23,085 nucleotides of DNA from CALHVR01 sp963528625 (GTDB lineage: Bacteria; Fusobacteriota; Fusobacteriia; Fusobacteriales; Leptotrichiaceae), in NCBI GenBank assembly GCA_963528625.1, contig CAURVQ010000024.1, forward strand, positions 1 through 23,085, in the 5' to 3' direction. The position numbers were made by a program, and so were the translations under genes. Positions within the stretch are counted from its first letter, which is position 1. Every line of letters starts with the position of its first letter. Shown here in pieces: positions 1 to 7,828 of this stretch. The notes under the pieces are model-generated. The model was not told the DNA's origin. It did not search any database and saw only the letters and a program-made list of their open reading frames with translations.

Positions 1-55
1 AGAAGCTAAAGCGATAGCGATGAGAGATTATGGTGTTGCTTATGAAGTAAAATAA
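1..55 (+). CDS. 3' end of a small unknown protein (partial, copy 1)
   Basis: The frame starting at base 2 reads EAKAIAMRDYGVAYEVK and stops at 53-55. The gene begins left of the window. The same 55 bases recur exactly at 187-241, so this is the upstream member of a tandem pair. From copy 2 the whole protein would be about 45 residues, basic and soluble. I do not recognise the family. Confidence 0.5.
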   Translation, partial: EAKAIAMRDYGVAYEVK

Positions 56-61
56 TGATGG

Positions 62-76
62 TTACAAATTTTGTAA
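62..76. promoter_or_regulatory. 15-bp palindrome between the tandem small genes
   Basis: TTACAAA, one centre base, then TTTGTAA: a perfect inverted repeat. It lies just after copy 1 and before the ribosome site of copy 2. A similar palindrome (286-302) follows copy 2, so the element may have been duplicated with the gene. It could be an operator; there is no U-run, so it is not a classical terminator. Confidence 0.4.
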
Positions 77-106
77 TAAATAATAAAGAATTTTAGGAGG
101 AAGAAA

Positions 107-241
107 ATGGCTACTGGACAATAACTTTAATAGACAGACAAACTAAAAAAAAAGACAACAGTTAAGATTGAAGCAAAAAATAATGGAGAAGCTAAAGCGA
201 TAGCGATGAGAGATTATGGTGTTGCTTATGAAGTAAAATAA
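107..241 (+). pseudogene. Decayed second copy of the small unknown gene
   Basis: A strong AGGAGG (95-100) precedes ATG at 107. The frame reads MATGQ and stops at 122-124. Moving to the frame that begins at 121 gives ITLIDRQTKKK, and returning to the first frame after the A-run near 145-152 gives TTVKIEAKNNGEAKAIAM and so on to the stop at 239-241. The intact ancestor would be about 45 residues. Two compensating frame changes break it. Alternatives are sequencing error in the A-run or slippage at that run. The last 55 bases equal 1-55. Confidence 0.5.
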
Positions 242-285
242 GGTTTTATATTTTAATTAGAAATTTATAAAATTTATTAAATCAT

Positions 286-302
286 AAAATTGTTACAATT
301 TT
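286..302. promoter_or_regulatory. AAAATTGT-T-ACAATTTT palindrome
   Basis: A perfect inverted repeat with 8-bp arms and a one-base centre, downstream of the second small-gene copy. It resembles the palindrome at 62-76. Apart from this and the terminator at 349-377, bases 242-379 are low-complexity A/T with no gene visible. Confidence 0.35.
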
Positions 303-348
303 AATTATAAAAAATTTACATTTGAATAAAAATGATAAAAAAATAAAA

Positions 349-377
349 ACTAGGATTTAAAAATCCTAGTCTTTTTA
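349..377 (+). terminator. Rho-independent terminator after the small-gene pair
   Basis: ACTAGGATT pairs with AATCCTAGT across a short A/T loop, followed by CTTTTTAT. The stem is perfect and 9-10 bp long. Confidence 0.8.
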
Positions 378-379
378 TA

Positions 380-408
380 TTGACATGTAACAGAAAAAAA
401 GATAAAAT
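380..408 (+). promoter_or_regulatory. Sigma-70-type promoter for the small membrane protein
   Basis: TTGACA at 380-385, a 17-bp spacer, and TAAAAT at 403-408. It begins directly after the preceding terminator and 26 bp before the small membrane-protein ATG. Confidence 0.65.
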
Positions 409-433
409 TTAGAAAAAATATGTAGGAGTAAAA

Positions 434-601
434 ATGAGTATATTAATAATAATTGTGATAATCTTTTTAGTATTAGCTGGGTATTCAGCACTAGGTGGAG
501 AAATATCTGATTGCTTTAGTAGTTGTGGGTGTTGTCTTTTACTTCCGGGAATTTTAATATTTTTAGGAATTTTATTTCTTATTTTAAAAATATTTCATTA
601 A
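434..601 (+). CDS. 55-residue cysteine-rich membrane protein
   Basis: ATG at 434 follows a GGAG ribosome site (425-428) and its own promoter. The product has two hydrophobic segments, roughly residues 3-19 and 36-53, around a short polar loop with DCFSSCGCC: four cysteines within eight residues. It is probably an inner-membrane hairpin protein. The cysteine knot could bind metal or form disulfides, but no family is recognised and no function is assigned. It is monocistronic, lying between a terminator upstream and the promoter of the U32 gene downstream. Clean start signals and an uninterrupted frame support a real gene. Confidence 0.65.
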   Translation: MSILIIIVIIFLVLAGYSALGGEISDCFSSCGCCLLLPGILIFLGILFLILKIFH

Positions 602-644
602 AAATAAATAAAATAATTTTCCGTTGTTCCCTTTCTTATAATGA

Positions 645-673
645 TTGAAAAAAAGTGCAAAATTTCGTATAAT
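645..673 (+). promoter_or_regulatory. Sigma-70-type promoter for the U32 gene
   Basis: TTGAAA (645-650), 17-bp spacer, TATAAT (668-673), about 45 bp before the ATG at 718. This is one of the best promoter matches in the window. Confidence 0.75.
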
Positions 674-717
674 ATAATTAAAATTATAAGAATAATTATG
701 TTAGAAATGGAGTAAAA

Positions 718-2898
718 ATGAATATAGTAGCACCGGCAGGAAATTATGAAAAATTAGAGGCAGCAATAAAGGCAGGAGCAAATGAAGTATATTTTGGATT
801 AAAAGGATTTGGAGCAAGAAGAAATAACGAAAATCTAAATTTACAAGATATATTTGATGGAATAGACTATGCACATGCTCGTGGTGTAAAAACATTGATG
901 ACATTAAATACAGTAATGAAAGATGTTGAAATTGAAGTAGCATACAATAATATAAAAAAAATATATGAACACGGAATAGATACTGTAATTGTTCAAGACT
1001 TAGGATTTGTTCAATTTATAAAAGATAATTTTCCTGACTTAAATATAAACGGAAGTACACAAATGACGGTTGCAAATCATGTGGAAGCAAATAAACTTAA
1101 GGAATGGGGACTAACACGGGTTGTTCCTGCAAGAGAGCTTTCATTTGAAGAAATTAAAAGCATTAAAGAAAAAACAGATATGGAATTAGAAGTTTTTGTG
1201 TCGGGATCAATGTGTATTTCTTATTCAGGAAATTGTTTTATAAGTAGTTTTATAGGTGGAAGAAGTGGAAATAGAGGACTTTGTGCTTATTCTTGTCGTA
1301 AGAAATTTAAAGATGAAGAAGGAACAAGGGCATATTTTTTAAGTCCAAATGACCAATTACTTCAAGAGCCGGAAATAAATAAATTTATGGAAATTGGAAT
1401 TGAAGGAATTAAAGTTGAGGGGCGAAAAAAATCGAGTGAGTATGTTTATGAAACGGTTAATTATTATGATAGTGTAATTAAGGGAAATCCAAGGCCGTCA
1501 GAAAGTTATAAATTGTTTAATAGAGGGTATTCAAAAGGATATTTTTATTTAGATAATAAACTTATGAATTTTAAATATTCATCGAATTTTGGTTATTTCT
1601 TAGGGACTAGAATAGGCGAAGGAAACAACTTTATGATTGATGATGAAGTTGTTTTAGGAGATGGAGTTCAATTTGTAGATAAAGATTATGAAGTAATTTC
1701 AGGAGAATATATTAATAAAATAATAAAAGATGGGAAAAAAGTGCAAAAAGCTGAAAAAAATTCAATAATATCTATAGGAAAATTGCCGGAAAATACAAAG
1801 TATATTTATAAAAACTATTCTAAAGAAATAAATGATAGAATTATTCATAATATAAAAGTAGGGAAAAGATATGCGACAATAGATGGAAGCATTAAATTAT
1901 CTCAAGGAGAGGCTATTGAGCTTACATTTTCAATAACAAATATTAGAGGGAAAAAAATTGAGGTTACTAAAAAAGGGATGATTTTGGATCAAATGGCTAA
2001 AAAAGAAATTACGAAAGCTCAAATTGCTGAAAAATTAGGAGAGTTGGGAGATACGACATTTGAACTTGGAAATTTAAAAATTGACTATGATGGCAAAAGT
2101 TTTGTTCCGTTTAGTGAATTGAAATCTCTAAAAAGAGAAGTTGTTATTGAATTAGAAAGAAAACTTTTAGAGTCGTATAGAAGAGTGGCACCTGAAAGAA
2201 AAAAATATACTTTTTCTAATCCAGAAATAAAGCCAACACCAATATTTTCGGCATTAGTTTCAAATAAAGAACAAGAAAAAGCATGTCGTGAAATGGGAAT
2301 TACAAAAATTTATTATAAGCAATATGATGTTGCAAAAGAAAAAAATTTACATATGAAAGATAAGATAAAAGTAGGAACTAACTTAGCTTCAAATATGTAT
2401 CAAGCAATTATGGGAGAAAAAATTGGAGCTAAAGGGCAATCGCTTGATTGGAATTTGAATGTTTTTAATAATCACACATTAAATTTATTTGCGACAAGTT
2501 TCCCAAATATAGAAACTGTATTTTTATCGCCAGAATTGAATTATAAACAATTACGTAACATAAAAAATGATAAAGTGAAAAAAGGGCTTGTTATATACGG
2601 TTATTTGAAAGGAATGTATATTGAACATACAATTTTTGATAAGGATTATAAAGAAATAATTGGAGAACATTACGATAAATATAAGCTGGTAAAAAATGAC
2701 TTAGGGAATATTGAATTATACTTAAATAAACCGATGAATTTAATTCCTAAATTGGATGAAATAAAAGAATTAGGATTTGATGAGCTTAGACTTGATTTTA
2801 TTTTTGAAAGTTATGATGAAGTAAAAAAAGTAATTAAAAGTCTTGAAACTAAAAAAGGGAATTATAATCCGTATTCATTTGAAAGAGGAGTGTTCTAA
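718..2898 (+). CDS. U32-family 'peptidase' (YhbU/RlhA-like)
   Basis: 726 residues. The N-terminal part is a U32 TIM-barrel domain opening with MNIVAPAGNYEKLEAAIKAG and carrying the U32 signature near residues 158-176 (GSMC....G.C.S). Cysteines 166, 173, 189 and 193 are spaced as in the set thought to hold an iron-sulfur cluster in tRNA/rRNA-modifying members such as TrhP and RlhA. The long C-terminal half fits the larger RlhA-like architecture with an extra domain. Family members are annotated as collagenase-like peptidases, but characterised bacterial members support hydroxylation of tRNA or 23S rRNA; rRNA modification is therefore at least as likely here as proteolysis. GGAG stands 6-9 bases before the ATG. 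The O-antigen-ligase-like gene starts 6 bp after the stop, so the two are probably co-transcribed. Confidence 0.88.
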   Translation: MNIVAPAGNYEKLEAAIKAGANEVYFGLKGFGARRNNENLNLQDIFDGIDYAHARGVKTLMTLNTVMKDVEIEVAYNNIKKIYEHGIDTVIVQDLGFVQFIKDNFPDLNINGSTQMTVANHVEANKLKEWGLTRVVPARELSFEEIKSIKEKTDMELEVFVSGSMCISYSGNCFISSFIGGRSGNRGLCAYSCRKKFKDEEGTRAYFLSPNDQLLQEPEINKFMEIGIEGIKVEGRKKSSEYVYETVNYYDSVIKGNPRPSESYKLFNRGYSKGYFYLDNKLMNFKYSSNFGYFLGTRIGEGNNFMIDDEVVLGDGVQFVDKDYEVISGEYINKIIKDGKKVQKAEKNSIISIGKLPENTKYIYKNYSKEINDRIIHNIKVGKRYATIDGSIKLSQGEAIELTFSITNIRGKKIEVTKKGMILDQMAKKEITKAQIAEKLGELGDTTFELGNLKIDYDGKSFVPFSELKSLKREVVIELERKLLESYRRVAPERKKYTFSNPEIKPTPIFSALVSNKEQEKACREMGITKIYYKQYDVAKEKNLHMKDKIKVGTNLASNMYQAIMGEKIGAKGQSLDWNLNVFNNHTLNLFATSFPNIETVFLSPELNYKQLRNIKNDKVKKGLVIYGYLKGMYIEHTIFDKDYKEIIGEHYDKYKLVKNDLGNIELYLNKPMNLIPKLDEIKELGFDELRLDFIFESYDEVKKVIKSLETKKGNYNPYSFERGVF

Positions 2899-2904
2899 AA
2901 TAAA

Positions 2905-3978
2905 ATGAAAATTAATAAAATTTTAGAAAATAAAACGAATATTGAAAAATTATATACATTGCTAGGTATTTCAATATTTATTCATTATAGTTTAGTTATT
3001 TTAGTTAGTTTGCTTATATTATTTGAAATTTTTAAAAGTGAAAGATGTAAAGCAATGTTGACAAATAAATCGTTAATTTTAGTTCAGTTGGTGTTAAGTG
3101 GTTCAATTATAATGTCTTTAATCTATCAAAATTATTACGGTCTTATCGCAATTCCAGTACTATTTTGTATTATAGTTGGAAGATATTACGATTATGAAAT
3201 AAAAAATAATGTATTTAAAATAGAGTTATTTGAGATGATATCAAAAATATCTGTTATTCCTTTTTTTACAACAGCTTTAGAATTTTTATTTACGCACAAA
3301 AGGTCAGGATATTGGTTTTTTGCAAATCCTAATTATTTAGGAAGTGTTATGATGATGGCTGCACTTTCAAATTTATATTTATGGTTTGAGAAAAAAAATA
3401 AAATTAATTTAATAATATTTATTATAAATTGTATGACTGTTATATTAACTGGTTCAAGATCAGCTATTATTGCACTTATAGTAGCGATATTTGTATTATT
3501 ATTTCAATACATAAAAAAAATATATTTTGCTATGGCAGTAGTTTTTTTATCAGGCTATACAGTAGGAGTAATTCACGGAAATTTACCTTTTATAAGAATA
3601 AATAGTATTGTAAAATATTTTTGGTTAAGAATAGATATAATAAAAATGGCAGTTATAATTTTTAAAAAGACAAATTTCTTATTTGGACATGGTAATTTTT
3701 ATTACTATAAATTTACGAATTATGTATATCCACATACTCATAATATATTAATAGAATTACTTTTAAGTTATGGTCTTATTGGAACGGTAATATTGAGCTA
3801 TGTATTTTTAGAGTATATCTATACAAAGTTTAAAGAAAACAAAAAAAATACATTGTATTTAACTTTATTAATAGGAGTGTCTATTCATAATTTAACAGAT
3901 TTTACAATATTTTGGATACAAACAGTAATGTTATTTATTATTATTTTTTCTGTTAAAGGTTATGACTTAAAAAATTAG
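2905..3978 (+). CDS. O-antigen ligase / Wzy_C-like polytopic membrane protein
   Basis: 357 residues with about ten hydrophobic segments. Hallmarks of the O-antigen ligase/polymerase family are visible: ANPNYLG (140-146), LTGSRSA (181-187), and the large-loop region ending in HTHN (277-280) before LIELLLSYGLIG. The histidines near 277-279 sit where WaaL-type enzymes keep a functional loop histidine. Expected role: transfer or polymerisation of an undecaprenyl-linked glycan at the periplasmic face of the inner membrane. The ribosome site (GAGGAG, 2885-2890) lies inside the end of the U32 gene, suggesting coupling. No other glycan genes are nearby, so the acceptor is unknown. Hydrolysis or polymerisation (Wzy) cannot be separated from ligation by sequence alone. 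Confidence 0.8.
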   Translation: MKINKILENKTNIEKLYTLLGISIFIHYSLVILVSLLILFEIFKSERCKAMLTNKSLILVQLVLSGSIIMSLIYQNYYGLIAIPVLFCIIVGRYYDYEIKNNVFKIELFEMISKISVIPFFTTALEFLFTHKRSGYWFFANPNYLGSVMMMAALSNLYLWFEKKNKINLIIFIINCMTVILTGSRSAIIALIVAIFVLLFQYIKKIYFAMAVVFLSGYTVGVIHGNLPFIRINSIVKYFWLRIDIIKMAVIIFKKTNFLFGHGNFYYYKFTNYVYPHTHNILIELLLSYGLIGTVILSYVFLEYIYTKFKENKKNTLYLTLLIGVSIHNLTDFTIFWIQTVMLFIIIFSVKGYDLKN

Positions 3979-4002
3979 ACATTCTGTTTAGATGACAAAA
4001 AT

Positions 4003-4030
4003 AAGGATAAGATTTTTCTTATCCTTTTAT
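4003..4030 (+). terminator. Terminator after the O-antigen-ligase-like gene
   Basis: AAGGATAAG (4003-4011) pairs with CTTATCCTT (4018-4026) across a 6-nt loop, then TTTAT. Confidence 0.8.
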
Positions 4031-4050
4031 AATACAAAGAATATATCATA

Positions 4051-4099
4051 AAAAAACTTCAAATTTATAGATAATTTTCTCTATATTTTGAAGTTTTTT
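4051..4099 (-). terminator. Terminator of the AI-2E-family gene, probably bidirectional
   Basis: AAAAAACTTCAAA (4051-4063) pairs with TTTGAAGTTTTTT (4087-4099); the intervening A/T-rich bases can fold further. Read on the minus strand it follows the stop at 4110 and ends in a T-run. The same stem sequence recurs at 9768-9813. Confidence 0.7.
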
Positions 4100-4109
4100 A
4101 TAAAATATT

Positions 4110-5237
4110 TTATGTTGTTATATCATCATTTTCTGTATTTTTAGAATTACCAAAGATTTCTTTAAAAAATCCAACTTCTAATTCACGAGAGAATACATTT
4201 TTTAGAATTATCATTACAACTGGTCCAACTAAAAAACCAATAACTCCTAAAATTTTAAATCCTGAATACATTGAAATCAATGTAATTAAAGGATGAACTC
4301 CTATATTTTCACTAATAAGTTTAGGTTCTAACATTTGTCTTACAGACAACACAAGTAAGTAAATAAATAAAAGTCCTAAAGCTAGTCTGTAGTTTCCTAA
4401 AATAATTGAAATAACTACCCATGGTAAAAGTATTGCTCCAGCTCCTAAAATAGGAAGTGCATCTACAATACAAATAAAAAGTGACATTAATAATGGATAG
4501 TGTACATCCAATTTGAAAAAATCCAAAATATTTAATGAAATTAGTAATTCGACGAAACAAAGTGACATTAAAATAATTTGAGCTTTAAGATAAGAACCTA
4601 AAACATTAAACATTTCTTTTTTTATAGCGTATAATTTTTCAAGCCATATTTCAGGAAATTGTTGTTCTAAAAATTTTAATATATTTGTTTTATCTAAACT
4701 CATAAAAAATGTAGATAAAATAGTAATACAAATATATAAAATCATTGTTGGAATAGAAGTAATAATAGAAAATAAATTATTAATTATTTTTCCTAAATTT
4801 CTAGTAGCAATAGTAATTATATTTTTTATGCTTCTATCAATTTCAATGGTAAGTCCTTCGGGTAAAAGATTTAAATAGCTGTTAAGTTTATCAATACCTT
4901 CATTCCAAATCTTTTGAGCTAATATAGAATAAGAATCTAAATTTTTTGAAAGATTATAAATTTCTTGTATAAGTTTTAGAGATGAAAGTCCGATAATTCC
5001 AATAAAAATCAATATAAATACCAAAATAGAAACAATTGTGGATAATTTATGCGATAATTTTATTTTATTTTGTAAAAAATTAGAAAATGGCTGTATTAAA
5101 ATTGAAATAAACAACCCTATAACAAACGGGAGTAAAAAAATCCCTAATTTGAATAAACTATAAACAAATAATAATATAAGAACTATGTATAAAATAAAAT
5201 ACAATTTTTTGAAATCAAATTTTTTATATTCTGCCAT
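4110..5237 (-). CDS. AI-2E family transporter-like membrane protein (YtvI/PerM type)
   Basis: 375 residues from the chosen start. The ATG at 5237 is preceded by AGGAGG on the minus strand; the frame is open further upstream to 5303 but that extension has no ribosome site and overlaps the promoter. Seven or eight hydrophobic segments, a charged amphipathic middle (about residues 65-140), and a C-terminal block ending ...LEPKLISENIGVHPL...GFLVGPV..IILKNV, which is diagnostic of the AI-2E (UPF0118) family. Members include autoinducer-2 exporters and Na+/H+ antiporters; the substrate cannot be read from sequence. It stands alone, with its own promoter (5263-5291) and terminator (4051-4099). Confidence 0.85.
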   Translation of the reverse strand: MAEYKKFDFKKLYFILYIVLILLFVYSLFKLGIFLLPFVIGLFISILIQPFSNFLQNKIKLSHKLSTIVSILVFILIFIGIIGLSSLKLIQEIYNLSKNLDSYSILAQKIWNEGIDKLNSYLNLLPEGLTIEIDRSIKNIITIATRNLGKIINNLFSIITSIPTMILYICITILSTFFMSLDKTNILKFLEQQFPEIWLEKLYAIKKEMFNVLGSYLKAQIILMSLCFVELLISLNILDFFKLDVHYPLLMSLFICIVDALPILGAGAILLPWVVISIILGNYRLALGLLFIYLLVLSVRQMLEPKLISENIGVHPLITLISMYSGFKILGVIGFLVGPVVMIILKNVFSRELEVGFFKEIFGNSKNTENDDITT

Positions 5238-5262
5238 AAAACCTCCTAATAATTTTAAATGT

Positions 5263-5291
5263 ATTATAGAATAATTTTTTTTTTTTGTAAA
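5263..5291 (-). promoter_or_regulatory. Promoter of the AI-2E-family gene
   Basis: On the minus strand TTTACA (5291-5286), 17-bp spacer, TATAAT (5268-5263), then the ribosome site at 5247. Confidence 0.7.
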
Positions 5292-5312
5292 GAATTTTTG
5301 CATTAAAAAAGC

Positions 5313-5337
5313 ATACTTATAAGTATATTTATATAAT
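5313..5337 (+). promoter_or_regulatory. Palindrome next to a TATAAT box ahead of the efflux operon
   Basis: ATACTTATAAGTAT (5313-5326) is a perfect 14-bp palindrome. A TATAAT box follows at 5332-5337; the matching -35 position is poor, so the palindrome would lie in the spacer. A repressor or activator site controlling the efflux operon is plausible. No regulator gene is adjacent. Confidence 0.4.
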
Positions 5338-5404
5338 TTTCTAATAGATTAATAATAAAAAAATGATATATTGAAAAATAATAAAAATAATTGAAGGAGA
5401 AAAA

Positions 5405-6661
5405 ATGTATAAATTAAAAAAAACAAGTATAATTTCATTATTTGTTTTAATATCGGTATTAAATTATAGTAAAAGTTTAGATGATACTATAAAAGAATAT
5501 GAACAAAAATCGTATACTAAAAAAATAAATGAATTAAATTTAAGAATATATGATGCTAAAAATAAAGAGTATAAAAAAGGCGAATGGAATGAAATATCTA
5601 TAACTTCAAATAATAATTATAGTAAAATAAATACATCTGAAGGAATAACTAATGAAAACGAGATAAGATATGGAATGTTATATTATAAAAATGGATATGA
5701 TTTTAGTAATAATAAATTTTTATCAAATAAAGTTGGAATAAGTAAAACTTTAAATGATTTGATTTACAACGATTATAAATATAATTTAGAAGTAAATAAT
5801 TTAGAAAAAGAAAAACAGAAAATTACAAATGAAACAGCTAAAAATTTGGAGATACGAAATTTGATTGATTTGTATAAAAATTATAAGAATAAAGAATATG
5901 AACTGGAGCAAGGGAAAATATCGCTTGAAGGGAAGAAAAAAGATTATACAATTTTACAAAAAAAATATGAAATTGGTGATGCCTCAAAATATGATTATGA
6001 TTTGGCAGAATATGAATATAAAGTAAAACAACTTGAAGTAGATAATTTAGAAAAAGAATTAAAAATATATGGAGAGCAATTTATTTTATATAATGTAGCT
6101 TTAAATTCAAATGATAAATTGGATGATTTAAAAACAATTGAATTAAGTAAAGAAGATTTTTATAATTTAAGATTATCGGAAGCAGATAGCTTAAAAATAG
6201 ATAGTGAATTGAATAGCTTAAATACAAAAAAACAAACATTTGATTATAAATATCCATAGGTTACTGCTAATGCAAATTACGATTTTGAAACGAAAAATGC
6301 TACTGTTGGAATTGGAATTACAAAAACATTTAAAGTGAAAAATAGTGCGATAGAAAGCTTAAAAATTGAATCAGAAAAATTAAAAGAAGAATATAATCAA
6401 AAGAAAAATGAATTAATTTCTAACGTTGGGCAAAAAATGATTAACTATACTACATTGCAAACAAATGAAATTATTAAAAGGAAAACTGTAGAAATAACGG
6501 GAAAAGATTATGAAATTTTTAAGAAAAAGTATGAGCTAGGAACTGATAGTTTTGCAAATTATGTAGAAAAAAGAAATACATATGAAAAAGCTAAAATAGA
6601 TTATGTTATAGCTAAAAATGAATTAGCTGCATTTACTCAACAAATTAAATATTATAAATAA
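5405..6661 (+). pseudogene. TolC-like outer-membrane efflux gene with an in-frame amber codon
   Basis: One frame runs from ATG 5405 (ribosome site GAAGGAG) to the stop at 6659-6661, broken only by TAG at 6257-6259 (codon 285 of 419). The residue expected after KYP in outer-membrane efflux proteins is often Gln or Lys, so a CAG-to-TAG change is the simplest cause. There is a signal peptide over about residues 1-24 and long alpha-helical coiled-coil stretches with repeated LEVDNLEKE-type patterns. The downstream half repeats the motif YELG(T/D)....Y, as in the two-fold TolC architecture. It is the first gene of an operon with MacA/MacB-type genes, so it would form the outer-membrane channel. 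A 284-residue truncated product would lack half of the barrel/tunnel. A restart at GTG 6335 has no clear ribosome site. Sequencing error or suppression are alternatives. Confidence 0.8.
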
Positions 6662-6669
6662 AAATATAG

Positions 6670-6706
6670 AAAGGAGAGTATGATAGTATAATCATACGAA
6701 AAAATA
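6670..6706 (+). promoter_or_regulatory. Ribosome site separated from its ATG by a hairpin (leader of the MacA-like gene)
   Basis: AAAGGAGA (6670-6677) directly abuts GTATGAT (6678-6684), a 6-nt loop (6685-6690) and ATCATAC (6691-6697); ATG 6707 is 9 nt past the stem. The Shine-Dalgarno core is about 30 nt from the ATG in sequence but well spaced if the hairpin forms. The stem also contains a four-codon mini-ORF: ATG 6680, stop 6689-6691 (MIV). The leader at 12368-12403 has the same design. Confidence 0.6.
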
Positions 6707-7789
6707 ATGATAAAGAACATAAATTTATATAAAATAAAAAATATTTGTATCGTAATAATGATGTTATTTATAATTGTAAATTGTGGTAAAAAAACATCGG
6801 AAGTAGAATATGAGATACAAAAAGTACAAAAAGGAGATATTGTATTATCAGTAAATAAAACAGGACAAGTAAAATCAGAAAATGAAGTTTCAGTTTATAC
6901 TACTGCGAGCCAAAGGGTAGAAAAAGTATTTTTTAAAGCTGGAAATAATGTAAAAAAAGGAGATGTTGTCGTAACTTTTTATCCATTAGATAAAAATGAA
7001 ACATTAAGAAAAATTGAAATGAAAACTCTTGAAATTCAAAAACTATCAAGAAATTTAAAAAATTCACAAGCATTATTAAGTATTGGTGGAGAGTCAAAAA
7101 CAAATGTTGATGATGCTAGAATTGCATTACAAACGGCACAGCTTGAACTTGCTACATTGAGAGATGATTTAAAATTAATAAAAAATGAAATAACAAGTCC
7201 AGTTGATGGTGTAATAACATCAATGACAGCAGATGAAGATTATAAAGTAAATACAGAAACGACATTATTTAAAGTAGCAGATATTTCAAATGTTAAAATT
7301 GAAGTAAATTTATCTGATTTACAAATAAAAGATGTAGCAGTAGGACAAAAAGTTATAATTTCATCAGATGCATTAGGAAGTGAAACTTTAGAAGGATATG
7401 TTTCAGAAATATCAGGAATCGCTGAAAAAAGCGATACATTAGATGAAAGTACAACAAAAGTAACTATTAAATTTAATAATACTAAAAATTTAAGACCGGG
7501 AACTACAATTAGTGCTAATATATTTTATAAAGAAGCAAGAAATGTATTAAAAGTTCCGTATAGTTCAATAATAAATGAAAATGGTAAATATTATGTTTAT
7601 AAATTAGGGAATGATAATAAAGTTCAAAAAGTTGAGGTTAAAGTTGGATTAACAGATAACTCTTATTATGAAATTATAAGCGGATTGTCGGAAAATGACA
7701 ATATAGTTTCTGTAGTAGATGAAGCATTAAAAGATGGGCAAAAAATTAAAATAGCTAGTGAAAAAGATAAAAAAAATAATGGCAAATAA
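6707..7789 (+). CDS. MacA-like periplasmic adaptor of an ABC exporter (RND/HlyD family)
   Basis: 360 residues. A hydrophobic N-terminus ends at Cys26 (IIVNC), an imperfect lipobox because Asn precedes the Cys, so a lipoprotein or a simple membrane anchor are both possible. A lipoyl-like half (GDIVLSVNKTGQVK, then VKKGDVVVTF) leads into a helical hairpin (about residues 100-160), the second lipoyl half (SPVDGVITSM), a beta-barrel domain (LRPGTTISANI) and a membrane-proximal domain. It would link the MacB-type permease in the inner membrane to the TolC-like channel. It follows the interrupted TolC-like gene by 45 bp and precedes the ATPase gene by 39 bp. Its ribosome site is unusual: see the hairpin leader at 6670-6706. 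Confidence 0.88.
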   Translation: MIKNINLYKIKNICIVIMMLFIIVNCGKKTSEVEYEIQKVQKGDIVLSVNKTGQVKSENEVSVYTTASQRVEKVFFKAGNNVKKGDVVVTFYPLDKNETLRKIEMKTLEIQKLSRNLKNSQALLSIGGESKTNVDDARIALQTAQLELATLRDDLKLIKNEITSPVDGVITSMTADEDYKVNTETTLFKVADISNVKIEVNLSDLQIKDVAVGQKVIISSDALGSETLEGYVSEISGIAEKSDTLDESTTKVTIKFNNTKNLRPGTTISANIFYKEARNVLKVPYSSIINENGKYYVYKLGNDNKVQKVEVKVGLTDNSYYEIISGLSENDNIVSVVDEALKDGQKIKIASEKDKKNNGK

Positions 7790-7828
7790 TCCAGAAAAAA
7801 GACCAAAAATTAAAAAATAAAGAGGTAA

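Larger units (their letters stand above)
1..241 (+). repeat. Tandem duplication, 55-bp exact arms
   Basis: Bases 1-55 and 187-241 are identical at an offset of 186 bp, covering the coding 3' end of a small gene. More copies could lie left of the window. Confidence 0.85.

Noticed and set aside
4321..4560. Other open frames inside well-supported genes (for example 701-943, 4321-4560, 8574-8786, 11517-11711, 14587-14907, 15988-16188, 16202-16423, 19140-19322, 19922-20167, 22791-23003)
   Set aside because: They overlap genes or recognisable pseudogenes on another frame or strand, lack ribosome sites, and have low-complexity composition typical of shadow frames in AT-rich DNA.
5238..5303. Longer N-terminus for the AI-2E-family protein (start at 5303)
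   Set aside because: The extension covers the promoter and the AGGAGG site that clearly serves the ATG at 5237.
6335..6661. A separate 108-residue gene starting at GTG 6335
   Set aside because: It is in the same frame as the upstream part of the TolC-like gene and its sequence continues that fold; it is the distal half after the amber codon.
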